Below, piece by piece: positions 17,959 to 26,194 of a DNA stretch of 52,030 nucleotides. Position 1 is the first letter of the stretch; each line of letters starts with the position of its first letter. The DNA is from Saprospiraceae bacterium (GTDB lineage: Bacteria; Bacteroidota; Bacteroidia; Chitinophagales; Saprospiraceae): NCBI GenBank assembly GCA_029263015.1, contig JAJCYI010000009.1:1-52030 (forward strand). The letters are read 5' to 3'. The position numbers and the translations under genes are program-made. Below the pieces are notes generated by a model, which made no database searches, was not told where the DNA came from, and worked only from the letters and a program-made list of their open reading frames with translations.

Positions 17959-19512
17959 ATGAATGATTCCAAAATACGACTGTTTGCTTTCCTATTGTTA
18001 TTCTGCATAATATCTTGTTCAATAAACGCTCAGGAAATTGTACCTAAACGGGAATTCCGGGGTGCATGGATCGCTACGGTAGCTAATATTGACTTTCCTT
18101 CCACCCCAGGCATAAGTAGGGACAAGTTTAACAAAGAGTGGATTTCCACCTTGGATTTCTTGGAACAAACAGGACTTAATGCAGTTTTTGTACAGGTCAG
18201 GCCATCAGGGGATGCGTTTTATCCAAGCAAAATTGCTCCATGGTCAAAATACCTGACTGGCGGTTCAGGCAAACCTCCACGTGAAAAGTTCGACCCAATG
18301 AAAACCATGATAGACGAAACGCATCAGAGGGGGATGGAATTTCACGCATGGTTGAATCCGTACCGTGCCTCAACGGATACGCTGGTTGGGAATTTAAGTA
18401 AAACCCACCCCTATCACTCTCATCCTGAATGGTTTGTACAATACGGTGGAAAACTATATTTTAATCCTGCCTTACCTGAAGTAAGAAATTATATTACTGA
18501 AATAGTTTTGGAAATCATCATGGAGTATGATGTTGACGGTATTCATTTTGATGATTATTTTTATCCTTATCCTGCGGCAGGTGAACTGCTTCCTGATGCT
18601 GAAGATTTTGCAAAATTTGGTTATGGGTATTTAACAATTGATGATTGGCGGAGAAGTAATGTGAACGCATTGATTTCACAAATATCCAGCATGATAAAGA
18701 CCATTTCTCCTCATGTCAAATTTGGGGTCAGCCCATTCGGGGTGTGGCGGAACAAGAGCCAAGATTCGGCAGGCTCAAATACCCGTGCTGGCATTTCTGC
18801 CTATGACGACCTTTTTGCGGATGTGCGGTTCTGGTTGGAAAAAGGCTGGGTGGACTATGTCGCACCGCAACTTTATTGGCAGATAGGATTCCAAATTGCA
18901 GATTACGAGCAATTATTGGATTGGTGGCATAAAAATTCCTTCGACAAACATGTTTATACTGGGAACGCCATTTACAAAGTAGGCAATCATGCCGACCCCG
19001 CCTGGCGGTCGCCTGACCAGATACCCTTGCAGGTTTCTTTGAACCGAATATTTCCAAATATCCAAGGGAATATCTTTTACAATACCAATTCACTGAAGAA
19101 AAATTTATTGGGTGTCTCAGATTCGCTTCGGTTACATTATTTTGAATATCCTGCTATTTGGCCAGAAATGAAATATTTGAATTTGCCAGAGCCTGGAACT
19201 CCTTCCCTGGGAAAAGCTTCCTTTAAAAAAGGGGTCCTAAAAATGAAATGCCGCATTCCCAAAGGAGCATATAACTTAATTGTTTATCGATTCGACGATC
19301 GGCGGCCAGGCGATTACAATAACCCCGCAAATATTTTAAAGATCATTCGGACGAATGGCGTCAAAACCATTTTCATCGAAGACCGCAATATTGAGGATGG
19401 TAAGAATTACGCTTACGCTGTCTCAGCAACAAATCGTCAGCATACTGAAAGCCTGTTGAGTGATTGGAGGGGGGTTGAAGTTCGTAAAAACAGGATAAAA
19501 AGGATCAAGTAG
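17959..19512 (+). CDS. GHL10 (YngK/DUF187-like) glycoside hydrolase, exported
   Basis: The 517-aa protein belongs to the glycosyl-hydrolase-like 10 family: the N-terminal motif REFRGAWIATVANIDFPS is diagnostic, and the barrel core carries VDGIHFDDYFYPYP with the acidic residues expected in the active cleft. I chose the ATG at 17959 because it puts an export signal (hydrophobic core then IISCSINAQ, possibly a lipobox) at the N-terminus. The in-frame ATG at 17917 falls in the direct repeat flanking the foldback element. An Fn3-like domain occupies about the last 100 residues. Family members act on peptidoglycan glycan or polysaccharide; the substrate here is unknown. The stop lies in a TGATGAGTGAATAG microrepeat. 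Confidence 0.87.
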   Translation: MNDSKIRLFAFLLLFCIISCSINAQEIVPKREFRGAWIATVANIDFPSTPGISRDKFNKEWISTLDFLEQTGLNAVFVQVRPSGDAFYPSKIAPWSKYLTGGSGKPPREKFDPMKTMIDETHQRGMEFHAWLNPYRASTDTLVGNLSKTHPYHSHPEWFVQYGGKLYFNPALPEVRNYITEIVLEIIMEYDVDGIHFDDYFYPYPAAGELLPDAEDFAKFGYGYLTIDDWRRSNVNALISQISSMIKTISPHVKFGVSPFGVWRNKSQDSAGSNTRAGISAYDDLFADVRFWLEKGWVDYVAPQLYWQIGFQIADYEQLLDWWHKNSFDKHVYTGNAIYKVGNHADPAWRSPDQIPLQVSLNRIFPNIQGNIFYNTNSLKKNLLGVSDSLRLHYFEYPAIWPEMKYLNLPEPGTPSLGKASFKKGVLKMKCRIPKGAYNLIVYRFDDRRPGDYNNPANILKIIRTNGVKTIFIEDRNIEDGKNYAYAVSATNRQHTESLLSDWRGVEVRKNRIKRIK

Positions 19513-19652
19513 TGATGAGTGAATAGTGAAGGTTTAAAAGAACGGTTTTTCTCGATTGCTATTATTTTCAAAATACGCCTATTTTATTGCAACTATCTGA
19601 ATATCAATATTTTGCTGAACTAATTAACTAATCACTATTCACCTCCCCCTCC
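19509..19652. repeat. inverted GTGAATAGTGA microrepeat between convergent genes
   Basis: TAGTGATGAGTGAATAGTGA begins at the glycosidase stop codon and is mirrored by TCACTATTCACC at the 3' end of the PAP2 gene. The PAP2 stop and last codon (GAA TAG) come from the repeat. The bases between are AT-rich with no gene. Confidence 0.6.
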
Positions 19653-20306
19653 AATTTTAAAAAGTGGTTTTGCCAAGACATGCCCATTCTTGAAATTCAT
19701 CTTCTCATGCAAGGCATAAAATAAGATGGCTACCAAGACCCCAATCAAACTGCCAAAATATACATCCACATAAAAGTGTTGGACAAGATAAACCCGTGAT
19801 ATAGCCACCGCCACTGCTATTGTAAAAAGTAAGATCACATACTTATTCCTGTAAGGAAGGAATAAAATCAGCAAACCATACAAAGCAAACGCAGACATCG
19901 AGTGGCCTGACGGGAAACTTGTTGCCCCAGAATGAATTTCTATCCCTTCCACAAAAGTGAGTTGGTCAAGCAGGTCATGTTTTTGGAAAAATGCATATGG
20001 ACGATCCACGGCGAATACCCATTTCAAAAGAAAGCTCAAACCCGTGACAAAAATGCCAACCAGCCCAATCCACAACGCCTTCCCCAACCTGAAAAACAAA
20101 AATGCTACTACTGCAATCAAATAAATAGGTTCCTCGCCCATTCTCGTGGCCCATCCAAAAAACACATCGAGCCATTCATTCCTGTTATTACTAAAAGTCA
20201 AAATGAGTTCAGGCTTATCGTATTGCAATAGGTAAATGCCGCCAAAAAAAAAGGTAGCAAACACACAAGCGAAATAGGTTTTATTTTTTTGAAACAAGGT
20301 TTTCAT
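19635..20306 (-). CDS. PAP2-family membrane phosphatase
   Basis: This is a 223-aa integral membrane phosphatase of the PAP2/lipid phosphate phosphatase family. The three signature motifs are in order: KWVFAVDRP (K-x6-RP), FPSGHSMSAF (PSGH) and SRVYLVQHFYVDV (SR-x5-H-x3-D). About six membrane helices are visible. I chose ATG 20306 (MKTLFQKNK) because the upstream extension is not conserved-looking. Likely substrates are phosphatidate, phosphatidylglycerophosphate or undecaprenyl pyrophosphate; the sequence does not decide. It is convergent with the glycosidase and divergent from the NhaC gene. Confidence 0.9.
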   Translation of the reverse strand: MKTLFQKNKTYFACVFATFFFGGIYLLQYDKPELILTFSNNRNEWLDVFFGWATRMGEEPIYLIAVVAFLFFRLGKALWIGLVGIFVTGLSFLLKWVFAVDRPYAFFQKHDLLDQLTFVEGIEIHSGATSFPSGHSMSAFALYGLLILFLPYRNKYVILLFTIAVAVAISRVYLVQHFYVDVYFGSLIGVLVAILFYALHEKMNFKNGHVLAKPLFKIGGGGE

Positions 20307-20462
20307 ATCAATAATTGAGCGGCAAATATTGCTGTTCTTGAGGTTCAATGTCAACAATTAAGGCTATTTAGTGAGTGAAATAGAAAATTTATTCGAGCAT
20401 GTTTTTATTTGCATCCCTCAAATTATAAATTGCCAACTTTTATATCCGGAAAGCAATTCAAA

Positions 20463-22478
20463 ATGAAAATCAAATACTTTTTATTTCTCCTCTTTTATTC
20501 CTGTTCCATTTCATTTGCATTGGCACAGGAAGCTCCTGAAATTAATATTGGAGACTATAAAGTTGAACTGCAAAATGGTCAATCTTACTTAACCAGCGGT
20601 AATGTAAACGGAAAATCCCAATTTACCCTGAACGGAGAAGAAACACCATTGCTATTTGAAAATGGGAAAGCTAATCTGGGGATCGACATTGATGAAAGAG
20701 GTAGCTTGGCTTTGATACACAGTGAAGCCGCTGGTTACCGGATGTACCATTTGTCAGAAAAAAGCGATGGAAGAAGCAGGGTCAAGAGAATTCCATTTTG
20801 GCTATCTGTTGTCCCTCCATTGGTTGCCATCTTACTTGCGCTTATTTTCAAAGAAGTGGTTATTTCATTGTTTATTGGCGTTTGGGCTGGTGCGTTCATT
20901 GCAGGAGGAATGCGGATCGATTCATTTTATTATTTCTTGGATAGCATATTCAGTGTAGTGGAGCGGTACGTGATAAATGCGCTCGCCGATACCGGGCATC
21001 TTTCCGTACTTATCTTTTCATTGCTGATCGGCGGCATGGTAGCTATTATTTCCAGGAACGGCGGCATGGCTGGGGTGGTAAAATCCTTATCCAGATACGC
21101 CAAATCTCCAAGAAGTAGCCAGTTCATTACTTGGCTATTGGGAGTTGCGATTTTCTTTGACGACTACGCCAACACGCTCATAGTCGGCAACACCATGCGC
21201 TCCGTCACTGACCGCTTTAAAATATCACGGGAGAAGCTGGCTTATATTGTTGATAGTACGGCAGCCCCCGTTTCTGCCGTAGCATTTATTACCACGTGGA
21301 TCGGAGCTGAATTGGGGTATATCGATGAAGGGTTGAAATTGCTGCCCGGTTTAGAGGATCTAACTCCATATGCTGTTTTCTTAAGCTCCCTAAAATATTC
21401 TTTTTACCCAATCCTCACTTTGGCGTTCATCTTAATGCTGATCTATTTCCAGAAAGATTATGGAAGCATGTACAAAGCTGAGGTGCGCGCCAGATCCACT
21501 GGCAAGGTTGCTCCTCCCCAAACATCCGACATGGAACAGGATGATGAAAACCTCGACCCGTTACCAGGTGCACCACTGAAGTGGTACAACGCTGCGATAC
21601 CAGTCTTGGTGGTCATTTTTACTACCATTTATGGGTTGGTTGATACAGGTATGACTGCGCTGGATGCTAAAATATTGGAGGCGGGAATCCCCCTTGTCTC
21701 ACATTCATGGGGCGATGTGTGGGCTGGACTAAATGCAATGAGCGGAGATGAAGCAAGCTTCTTTTTTAATTTAGGATCATTGATCGGAGCAGCCGATTCT
21801 TATGTCGCTTTGTTGTGGGCTTCCTTTTCAGGCGTTTTGGTGGCAATTGTCATGTCAATTTCAGGTAGAATAATGAGGCTGGAACAAGCCATAAGTAGTA
21901 TGACAACAGGTTTCAAAGCTATGTTGCCAGCCTTGATTATTTTGACGCTTGCATGGTCATTGGCTTCTACCACTGAACAACTCCATACTGCGGTTTACCT
22001 CTCCACTTCCATGGAAGGAGCAGTCAATCCTTACCTGATGCCTGTTATCGTATTCGTTCTGGCAGCATTTATTTCTTTTTCTACTGGCTCAAGCTGGAGC
22101 ACCATGGCGATACTCTACCCGATTGTCATTCCAACAACTTGGGCTATTTGTTTAAGCTCAAATATGGATTTTGATATTTCAATGGAAATCATGCTCAATG
22201 TTATTTCAATTACACTCGGTGCTTCGGTACTGGGCGACCACTGTTCCCCTATTTCGGATACGACCATTTTAAGTTCTTTAGCATCTGACTGCAATCATAT
22301 CGACCACGTTAGGACGCAGATGCCTTATGCCTTGACGGTAGGCCTGGTCAGCCTAATTTTATGTTTCCTTTCAACCTTCCTAGGTGGAGGTTGGTTTATT
22401 TGCTTTATGTTGTTGGTAATTGGATTAGTGGGACTGGCAGGCTTCATAATATGGTACGGGAAAAAGGTACCTTCTTGA
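20463..22478 (+). CDS. NhaC-family Na+/H+ antiporter with extra exported N-terminal domain
   Basis: The C-terminal 565 residues form a multi-helix NhaC-type antiporter (starts IPFWLSVVPPLVAILLALIF; conserved stretches FFDDYANTLIVG, DSTAAPVSAVAF, FSTGSSWSTMAILYP and LGDHCSPISDTT). It is preceded by a signal peptide (MKIKYFLFLLFYSCSISFALAQ) and a domain of about 80 residues rich in beta strands, which standard antiporters lack and which should lie outside the inner membrane. I chose ATG 20463 because it begins the signal peptide; the frame is open upstream to 20409. It is a single gene with a strong terminator. The coupling ion and substrate are inferred from family; some members exchange organic acids. 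Confidence 0.88.
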   Translation: MKIKYFLFLLFYSCSISFALAQEAPEINIGDYKVELQNGQSYLTSGNVNGKSQFTLNGEETPLLFENGKANLGIDIDERGSLALIHSEAAGYRMYHLSEKSDGRSRVKRIPFWLSVVPPLVAILLALIFKEVVISLFIGVWAGAFIAGGMRIDSFYYFLDSIFSVVERYVINALADTGHLSVLIFSLLIGGMVAIISRNGGMAGVVKSLSRYAKSPRSSQFITWLLGVAIFFDDYANTLIVGNTMRSVTDRFKISREKLAYIVDSTAAPVSAVAFITTWIGAELGYIDEGLKLLPGLEDLTPYAVFLSSLKYSFYPILTLAFILMLIYFQKDYGSMYKAEVRARSTGKVAPPQTSDMEQDDENLDPLPGAPLKWYNAAIPVLVVIFTTIYGLVDTGMTALDAKILEAGIPLVSHSWGDVWAGLNAMSGDEASFFFNLGSLIGAADSYVALLWASFSGVLVAIVMSISGRIMRLEQAISSMTTGFKAMLPALIILTLAWSLASTTEQLHTAVYLSTSMEGAVNPYLMPVIVFVLAAFISFSTGSSWSTMAILYPIVIPTTWAICLSSNMDFDISMEIMLNVISITLGASVLGDHCSPISDTTILSSLASDCNHIDHVRTQMPYALTVGLVSLILCFLSTFLGGGWFICFMLLVIGLVGLAGFIIWYGKKVPS

Positions 22479-22484
22479 AAATTT

Positions 22485-22520
22485 AAAAAAGTGACACCTT
22501 TCCGAAAGGTGTCACTTTTT
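22485..22520 (+). terminator. rho-independent terminator of the antiporter gene
   Basis: AAAAAGTGACACCTTT (22486-22501) and AAAGGTGTCACTTTTT (22505-22520) form a perfect 16-pair stem with a three-base loop. The symmetrical A/T ends allow bidirectional use. It lies eight bases past the stop codon. Confidence 0.9.
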
Positions 22521-22559
22521 GATGGGACATGATTTTTAATAAAATACAGGCCGAGATAA

Positions 22560-23678
22560 ATGAGTATCGAAATTAGGGAAGTAAAAACCAACAAGGAATT
22601 AAAACAGTTTGTGAAATTCCCATTCGACCTATACAATGGTGCTCCCCATTGGATACCTCCTATCATCCAAACTGAAATAGCCATTCTCTCTTCTAAGAAT
22701 CCTGTGTTTGAACATTCTCAAGCAGTTATTTACACCGCATGGAAAAATGGGAAGTTAGTTGGACGTATCGTTGGCATGATTAATCAACTGGAAATTGATT
22801 TCATCAATAAGAAACACGCCAGGTTTGGATGGATTGATTTTGTTGATGATAAAAATGTTAGCAGTGCGTTGATTACTTCAGTAGAAAAATGGGCAAGAGG
22901 ACAAGGAATGACCCTCTTGAAAGGCCCATATGGATTCAATCAATTGGGAAAAAATGGAATGCTGACTGAGGGGTTTGATTCCACGGGAACCGTCAACACG
23001 ATTTATAATTATGAATACTACCCCGCCCACTTAAAAGAACTTGGATATGTCCCAGACCTTGAATGGGTTGAGATCCTCCTGCAATTTCCAGATAAGACAC
23101 CCGAGCGATTTCTTAGGTTTACAGAAATCGCAAAGAAGAGATATAAACTAACCATACGACAACCCAAGAATAAGGCAGAAATGCTAAAAACTGGTAAGCA
23201 GCTGTTTGGCCTACTGATGGACACGTACAAAGGATTGCCTGGTTTTGTACCGATTTCTGAAAAACAGCAAAACGACTATATCAACAAGTATATTAAATTT
23301 CTGCGCAAGGATTTTATTACCATTGTATTTGACAAAAATGAAGAACCAATTGCCTTTGGGGTCTCCATCCCATCCATGACCAAAGCATATAAAAAGGCCA
23401 ATGGAAAGCTATTTCCATTTGGTTTATTTCACATGTTGGCGGCCCGACGTTGGAATGATACGGTTGACTTGGCGCTGGTTGGCGTAAAAGAAGAATGGCG
23501 CAAAAAAGGGGCACACGGCCTGGTGTTCGCCGAATCCCTGAATGCTGTTATTAAAGCAGGTATGTTCCGGACCCATATCAACCCGATGCTCGAAAGCAAC
23601 ATACACGTTTTGTCCTTATGGAAAGATTTTGACCATCGGATTTACAAACGCAGAAAATCATTTAAAAAAGTACTTTGA
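22560..23678 (+). CDS. YghO-like GNAT-related protein
   Basis: This 372-aa soluble protein resembles the YghO/GNAT-related family found widely in Bacteroidota. Recognisable pieces are FPFDLYNGAPHWIPPI near the N-terminus, KGPYGFNQLGKNGMLTEGFD at about 121-140, and a C-terminal GNAT-like half (about 190-370) with DLALVGVKEEWRKKGAHG, which resembles an acetyl-CoA binding loop. The substrate is unknown. It begins just after the antiporter terminator, so it needs its own promoter. The mobile-element-like repeat at 23694 starts 15 bases past its stop. Confidence 0.75.
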   Translation: MSIEIREVKTNKELKQFVKFPFDLYNGAPHWIPPIIQTEIAILSSKNPVFEHSQAVIYTAWKNGKLVGRIVGMINQLEIDFINKKHARFGWIDFVDDKNVSSALITSVEKWARGQGMTLLKGPYGFNQLGKNGMLTEGFDSTGTVNTIYNYEYYPAHLKELGYVPDLEWVEILLQFPDKTPERFLRFTEIAKKRYKLTIRQPKNKAEMLKTGKQLFGLLMDTYKGLPGFVPISEKQQNDYINKYIKFLRKDFITIVFDKNEEPIAFGVSIPSMTKAYKKANGKLFPFGLFHMLAARRWNDTVDLALVGVKEEWRKKGAHGLVFAESLNAVIKAGMFRTHINPMLESNIHVLSLWKDFDHRIYKRRKSFKKVL

Positions 23679-23693
23679 GAACTTGATCTGATT

Positions 23694-23805
23694 GGGTGCA
23701 TTTCAAAATGTCGGTTCGAAGGTAGTGCGGATTTCCCAACCCTCACCGCTATAGCCGCATTCGGAAATCCGGCCTACCTTCTAACCGACATTTTGAAATG
23801 CACCC
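23694..23805. mobile_element. 112-bp MITE-like inverted-repeat element with 8-bp target duplication
   Basis: Perfect 23-bp terminal inverted repeats (23694-23716 and 23783-23805, starting GGGTGCATTTCAAAATGTCG) continue inward as a further 19-base near-perfect stem with two mismatches around a loop of about 28 bases. Immediately outside lies the same 8-mer on both sides: ATCTGATT at 23686-23693 and 23806-23813. That is the footprint of a transposition event. There is no coding capacity, so it would be a non-autonomous miniature element. It sits between the convergent YghO-like and rmuC genes. Confidence 0.85.
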
Positions 23806-23870
23806 ATCTGATTTTAGAAAATTTGTGGTACAAAAAAGGCACAAAAGAAGCCCTAACAACTTGACCCGAC

Positions 23871-25196
23871 TTAATCATTTTCCAACAGTTCTTTAGGCAG
23901 CTGTTTTGAAGTTTTGGCGCCTAATTTTTTGATCCTTTCTGCTCGCCCAATCAAAGTATCTCCATATTTTTTTGAATCCGATAATTTATTCATGGCGCCA
24001 TGCAAGGCAGATTGAGCTGCATCCAATTTGCCTCCAACATCTTTCAAGTCATCCACAAACCCGACAAACTTATCGTAGAGAAGACCGCTCTGCCTTGCAA
24101 TCTCAAGGACGTTTTTCTTTTGCCGTTCTTGACGCCAGATATATGAAACGGTGCGCAAAGTTGCCAGGAGGGTTGACGTAGTGACAATGACAATGTTCTT
24201 GTCCAACGCGTCGAGGAAAAGTTTGGAATTGTGTTGCACCGCCACGGAAAATGCAGGTTCTATGGGAATGAAAAGCAGTAAATAATCAGGCGAATTAATT
24301 TGATATAACAACTGGTATTTTTTGTTGCTCAAATCCCTGACATGTGAGCGGATACTTTCAAGATGGGCAGACAAGTATTGTTTCCGTTTTTCTTCAGAAT
24401 CGGCGTTATAAAATTTTTCGTAAGCCGTCAGAGAAACCTTGGAATCAATTACCAGGTGTTTGTTTTCAGGAAGGTTTATGATGAAATCAGGTCGCTTATC
24501 GCTACCGTTTTCATCTTTGAAAGAGGGCTGCACCAAGTAGTGAATATCTTTTTGTAACCCAGCCTTTTCCAGTAAAAGCTCCAACTGCAACTCCCCCCAA
24601 TCGCCCTGTATTTTGGAATCCCCCTTCAATGCCGAGGCTAACATTTGAGCATCTGAGCTTAGCTGCATGTTCAATTCCCGAAGCTGCTCAATTTCCTTTT
24701 TCAATGAAACTTTGTCCTTCGCCTCATCGGTAAAACGCCGTTCAATGTCAGTGCCAAAATCCCTGATGTTTTCTCGGAGGGGTTGCAACAAATCGTTTAA
24801 TTTTTTATCATTCTGCTTACTGAACCGTTTGGATTTTTCTTCTAAAATGCGGTTCGCTATGTTTTCAAATTCAGAATGTGCCCTGTTTTGGAGCAGGTCG
24901 AAATCCTTTTTCCAATTTAGCAACTTCTCTTCAAGATACATGATATCACGCTCCCTGGAGGCCAATTTCTTTTCAATTTCAAGGCAGTCATCCTGTTTGG
25001 CTTTTAATTCAATATTTATAATATTATATTGATTTTCAATAGATTGAAACATTTCTTTGCTGACAAACCTATCCTTGAAATTCGATTGGTTTTCGATAGC
25101 GCCTGCAAATCGGAATTTTGCCATCAGCCACCCACAAAGGAAGCCAAGAAAGACTCCGAGCAAGAGCAACAACATTAAGAGTAAAGAATTGGGCAT
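23871..25196 (-). CDS. rmuC: DNA recombination protein RmuC
   Basis: RmuC-family proteins limit inversions at short inverted repeats and carry a PD-(D/E)xK nuclease-like core. Here an N-terminal membrane anchor (LLLMLLLLLGVFLGFLCGWLM) is followed by a long coiled coil to about residue 190, then the conserved block GDWGELQLELLLEKAGL and the nuclease-like RPDFIINLPENKHLVIDSKV. Length 441 aa is typical. It is monocistronic between a mobile-element-like repeat and a 318-base gap. Its possible role with palindromic DNA is notable in a window so rich in inverted repeats, but no functional link is shown. Confidence 0.94.
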   Translation of the reverse strand: MPNSLLLMLLLLLGVFLGFLCGWLMAKFRFAGAIENQSNFKDRFVSKEMFQSIENQYNIINIELKAKQDDCLEIEKKLASRERDIMYLEEKLLNWKKDFDLLQNRAHSEFENIANRILEEKSKRFSKQNDKKLNDLLQPLRENIRDFGTDIERRFTDEAKDKVSLKKEIEQLRELNMQLSSDAQMLASALKGDSKIQGDWGELQLELLLEKAGLQKDIHYLVQPSFKDENGSDKRPDFIINLPENKHLVIDSKVSLTAYEKFYNADSEEKRKQYLSAHLESIRSHVRDLSNKKYQLLYQINSPDYLLLFIPIEPAFSVAVQHNSKLFLDALDKNIVIVTTSTLLATLRTVSYIWRQERQKKNVLEIARQSGLLYDKFVGFVDDLKDVGGKLDAAQSALHGAMNKLSDSKKYGDTLIGRAERIKKLGAKTSKQLPKELLEND

Positions 25197-25514
25197 CGCG
25201 TGTTTTATTGATTCCTAAAATGTCTGCAATGTCGTAAATATGATTGAATATTGAAACATATTGGTTTTAAAAAATAAAATTTCCGCAGGACCAAATACTG
25301 ATCGCATTGTCGCACCGACCATCCGCTCGATCTTTGCTGGTGAATAATCTTTTACTTTTTATTTCTACCGTACACTTTTTATTTTGACCTCGTTGAGGTT
25401 TAATAACTTGCCTGACGGCAGTCAGGTAGAGAAACTTTTTCACCTCACTATTAATATTGCCACCAGCTTTTTTCTATGTTGCATCTTTAAGAGCTTGCCG
25501 AAAATGAAATTATC
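25197..25514. other. 318-base gap without a gene
   Basis: AT-rich spacer between divergent genes. It contains one short GC palindrome, CCTGAC-GGCA-GTCAGG at 25411-25426, related in style to those at 77 and 5463, and the imperfect GACCTCGTTGAGGTT near 25386. I see no promoter with both boxes and no ORF of interest. Confidence 0.5.
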
Positions 25515-26126
25515 ATGAAATCGATCATCCTTTTATTTTTCCTAATCGTTTTTTCTAATTGTACCACTCCCCCACCACATCAACAATCTAACGATGCCGA
25601 CAGCCCTCATTCAACACTTCTGTATGGTGACACCAATTCTGCGAAACCGGTGGCGAGTACAGTTACAACCAACCAAACCCATTTTGAAAAAGAATTGAAG
25701 GCGGGGAACCTGACTTTCAATGTTACTTGTGATAATAGCGAATCCAGTACAATCCATGTTGTCTGCACTGGGCTTAAAAACAAAGATAAAATATTGGATT
25801 ATCCTATAGAGGGGCAGTTACGAGATGCGTTCGTGCTCGACCTGGACAAGAATTCATTTTCAGAACTATACCTGATAATTAAACAAACTGGCGATTCGGG
25901 CAACTTGACAATCATAGGGATTTCATCATATCGGGACAAAAGTATTGGCGATATATATGTGCCAGAAATGGCCATGAAACGCCGAGTCAATTCTGACCAA
26001 GTTTATATCGAAGATGAAAAGCTATTTCGGAAAATGATAGATGAAAACGGTATTCCAAAAATATTCAGCTACCACTTGAAGCAGGGCGAAGCAAGTTTTG
26101 TATTGGAGGCTGAACAGGTCGAATAA
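25515..26126 (+). CDS. putative lipoprotein of unknown function
   Basis: A 203-aa product with a clear lipoprotein signal: MKSIILLFFLIVFSNCTTPP, with the acylated Cys at residue 16. A Pro/Gln/Ser-rich linker of about 45 residues follows, then a mixed alpha/beta domain of about 140 residues. I do not recognise the family and see no catalytic motif. It converges with the acyltransferase gene, the two stops being 37 bases apart with an inverted repeat between and into the other gene. Confidence 0.8.
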   Translation: MKSIILLFFLIVFSNCTTPPPHQQSNDADSPHSTLLYGDTNSAKPVASTVTTNQTHFEKELKAGNLTFNVTCDNSESSTIHVVCTGLKNKDKILDYPIEGQLRDAFVLDLDKNSFSELYLIIKQTGDSGNLTIIGISSYRDKSIGDIYVPEMAMKRRVNSDQVYIEDEKLFRKMIDENGIPKIFSYHLKQGEASFVLEAEQVE

Positions 26127-26133
26127 TTAATTC

Positions 26134-26194
26134 AAGTAGTGCGGATCTCCAGATTCGCACTTGCTAGGTGCGGATCTGGAGATCCGCACTACTT
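26134..26194. repeat. REP-like hairpin that also encodes the acyltransferase C-terminus
   Basis: AAGTAGTGCGGATCTCCAG... at 26134-26160 is the reverse complement of 26168-26194 with one mismatch over 27 bases and a seven-base loop. The stop and last ten codons of the minus-strand acyltransferase fall in it. Its GTAGTGCGGAT(C/T)TCC core also occurs inside the element at 23694-23805, at about 23722-23736. It could also act as a bidirectional terminator. Confidence 0.8.
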
